6,477 nt of DNA from Myxococcales bacterium (GTDB lineage: Bacteria > Myxococcota > Polyangia > Fen-1088), in assembly GCA_003155465.1 (NCBI GenBank), contig PMCR01000398.1, positions 1-6,477 on the forward strand, written 5' to 3'. Made by a program: the position numbers and the translations under genes. Positions 6,113 to 6,477 of this stretch are shown piece by piece (the stretch's first letter is position 1; each line of letters starts with the position of its first letter). Under the pieces are notes generated by a model. That model saw nothing but the letters and a program-made list of their open reading frames with translations. It ran no database searches and was not told the DNA's origin.

Positions 6113-6477
6113 ATGACCTCATCGATCGATCGGACGGATTCGTTCTCCCGGCGGCACATCGGCCCCGACGACGCCGACCTGGGCGCCATGCTCAAGGTGG
6201 TGGGTGTCCGCTCACTCGACGAGCTGATCAACCAGACCGTCCCGGCGGCCATCCGTTCGTCCACTCCGCTCGACCTGCCGCCGCCGCTTTCCGAGAACCA
6301 GCTTCTGACCGAGGCCCGCCGGCTGGCCAGCCGCAACCGCGTGTTTCGGTCGTTCATCGGCGTGGGCTACCACGACTGCATCGTCCCGCCGGTCATCAAG
6401 CGCAATATCCTGGAGAACCCCGGCTGGTACACGGCGTACACGCCCTACCAGGCGGAGATCTCGCAGGGCCGGCTGGA
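6113..6477 (+). CDS. gcvP: Glycine dehydrogenase (decarboxylating), P-protein, N-terminal fragment cut by window end
   Basis: P-protein is the pyridoxal-phosphate enzyme that decarboxylates glycine and loads the aminomethyl group onto GcvH. The visible 121 codons are its N-terminus: [15 protein letters not shown] near residues 13-27, [15 protein letters not shown], then [15 protein letters not shown] and [20 protein letters not shown] running to the edge. The [22 protein letters not shown] wording is that of the long single-chain form of about 950 residues; split GcvPA proteins read differently here. The PLP lysine lies far downstream and is not in view. The ATG at 6113 is the natural start, 9 bp after gcvH. 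No Shine-Dalgarno is close; the GAAGG at the end of gcvH is 13 nt away, so translational coupling to gcvH is likely. The codons just after the start contain three ATCG units at 6121-6132. Confidence 0.95.
   Translation, partial: MTSSIDRTDSFSRRHIGPDDADLGAMLKVVGVRSLDELINQTVPAAIRSSTPLDLPPPLSENQLLTEARRLASRNRVFRSFIGVGYHDCIVPPVIKRNILENPGWYTAYTPYQAEISQGRL

Noticed and set aside
6121..6132. Three ATCG units just after the gcvP start, as a possible phase-variation repeat
   Set aside because: Three units are too few for frequent slippage, and gcvP is a metabolic gene with no reason to be phase-variable.

Overview
The window is GC-rich chromosomal DNA packed with housekeeping genes. It suggests a Gram-negative bacterium: there is an inner-membrane lipid A-type phosphoethanolamine transferase, a periplasmic class C penicillin-binding protein with a signal peptide, and a full-length (unsplit) type of glycine decarboxylase P-protein. 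From remembered family resemblance, the DacB, GcvT and GcvH proteins look most like Myxococcota or other former Deltaproteobacteria. A beta- or gammaproteobacterium cannot be excluded without a search. No mobile element, CRISPR array, tRNA or rRNA was seen.

Layout. On the minus strand, positions 890 to 1 carry the first 296 codons of rarA (mgsA), an AAA+ ATPase of replication-fork maintenance; its 3' part lies outside the window. A 180-bp divergent intergenic region (891-1070) separates it from four complete genes and one partial gene on the plus strand. These are an EptA-family phosphoethanolamine transferase (1071-2876), DacB/PBP4 (2937-4505), gcvT (4553-5668), gcvH (5708-6103) and the first 121 codons of gcvP (from 6113). 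Gaps between the plus-strand genes are short (60, 47, 39 and 9 bp), and no convincing rho-independent terminator was seen in them.

Function. The plus-strand genes form two themes. The eptA-like gene and dacB both act on the cell envelope, one decorating lipid A or another surface glycan and the other trimming peptidoglycan. gcvT-gcvH-gcvP is the glycine cleavage operon: P decarboxylates glycine onto the lipoyl arm of H, and T releases ammonia and passes the one-carbon unit to tetrahydrofolate. The L-protein is not in view.

Nothing here looks like a new system. The points worth checking are a probable leaderless GTG start for rarA, a diverged EptA-like enzyme lacking one of the family's cysteine pairs and carrying a C-terminal tail, a possible internal promoter for gcvH, and an unusual Cys in a conserved GcvT motif.
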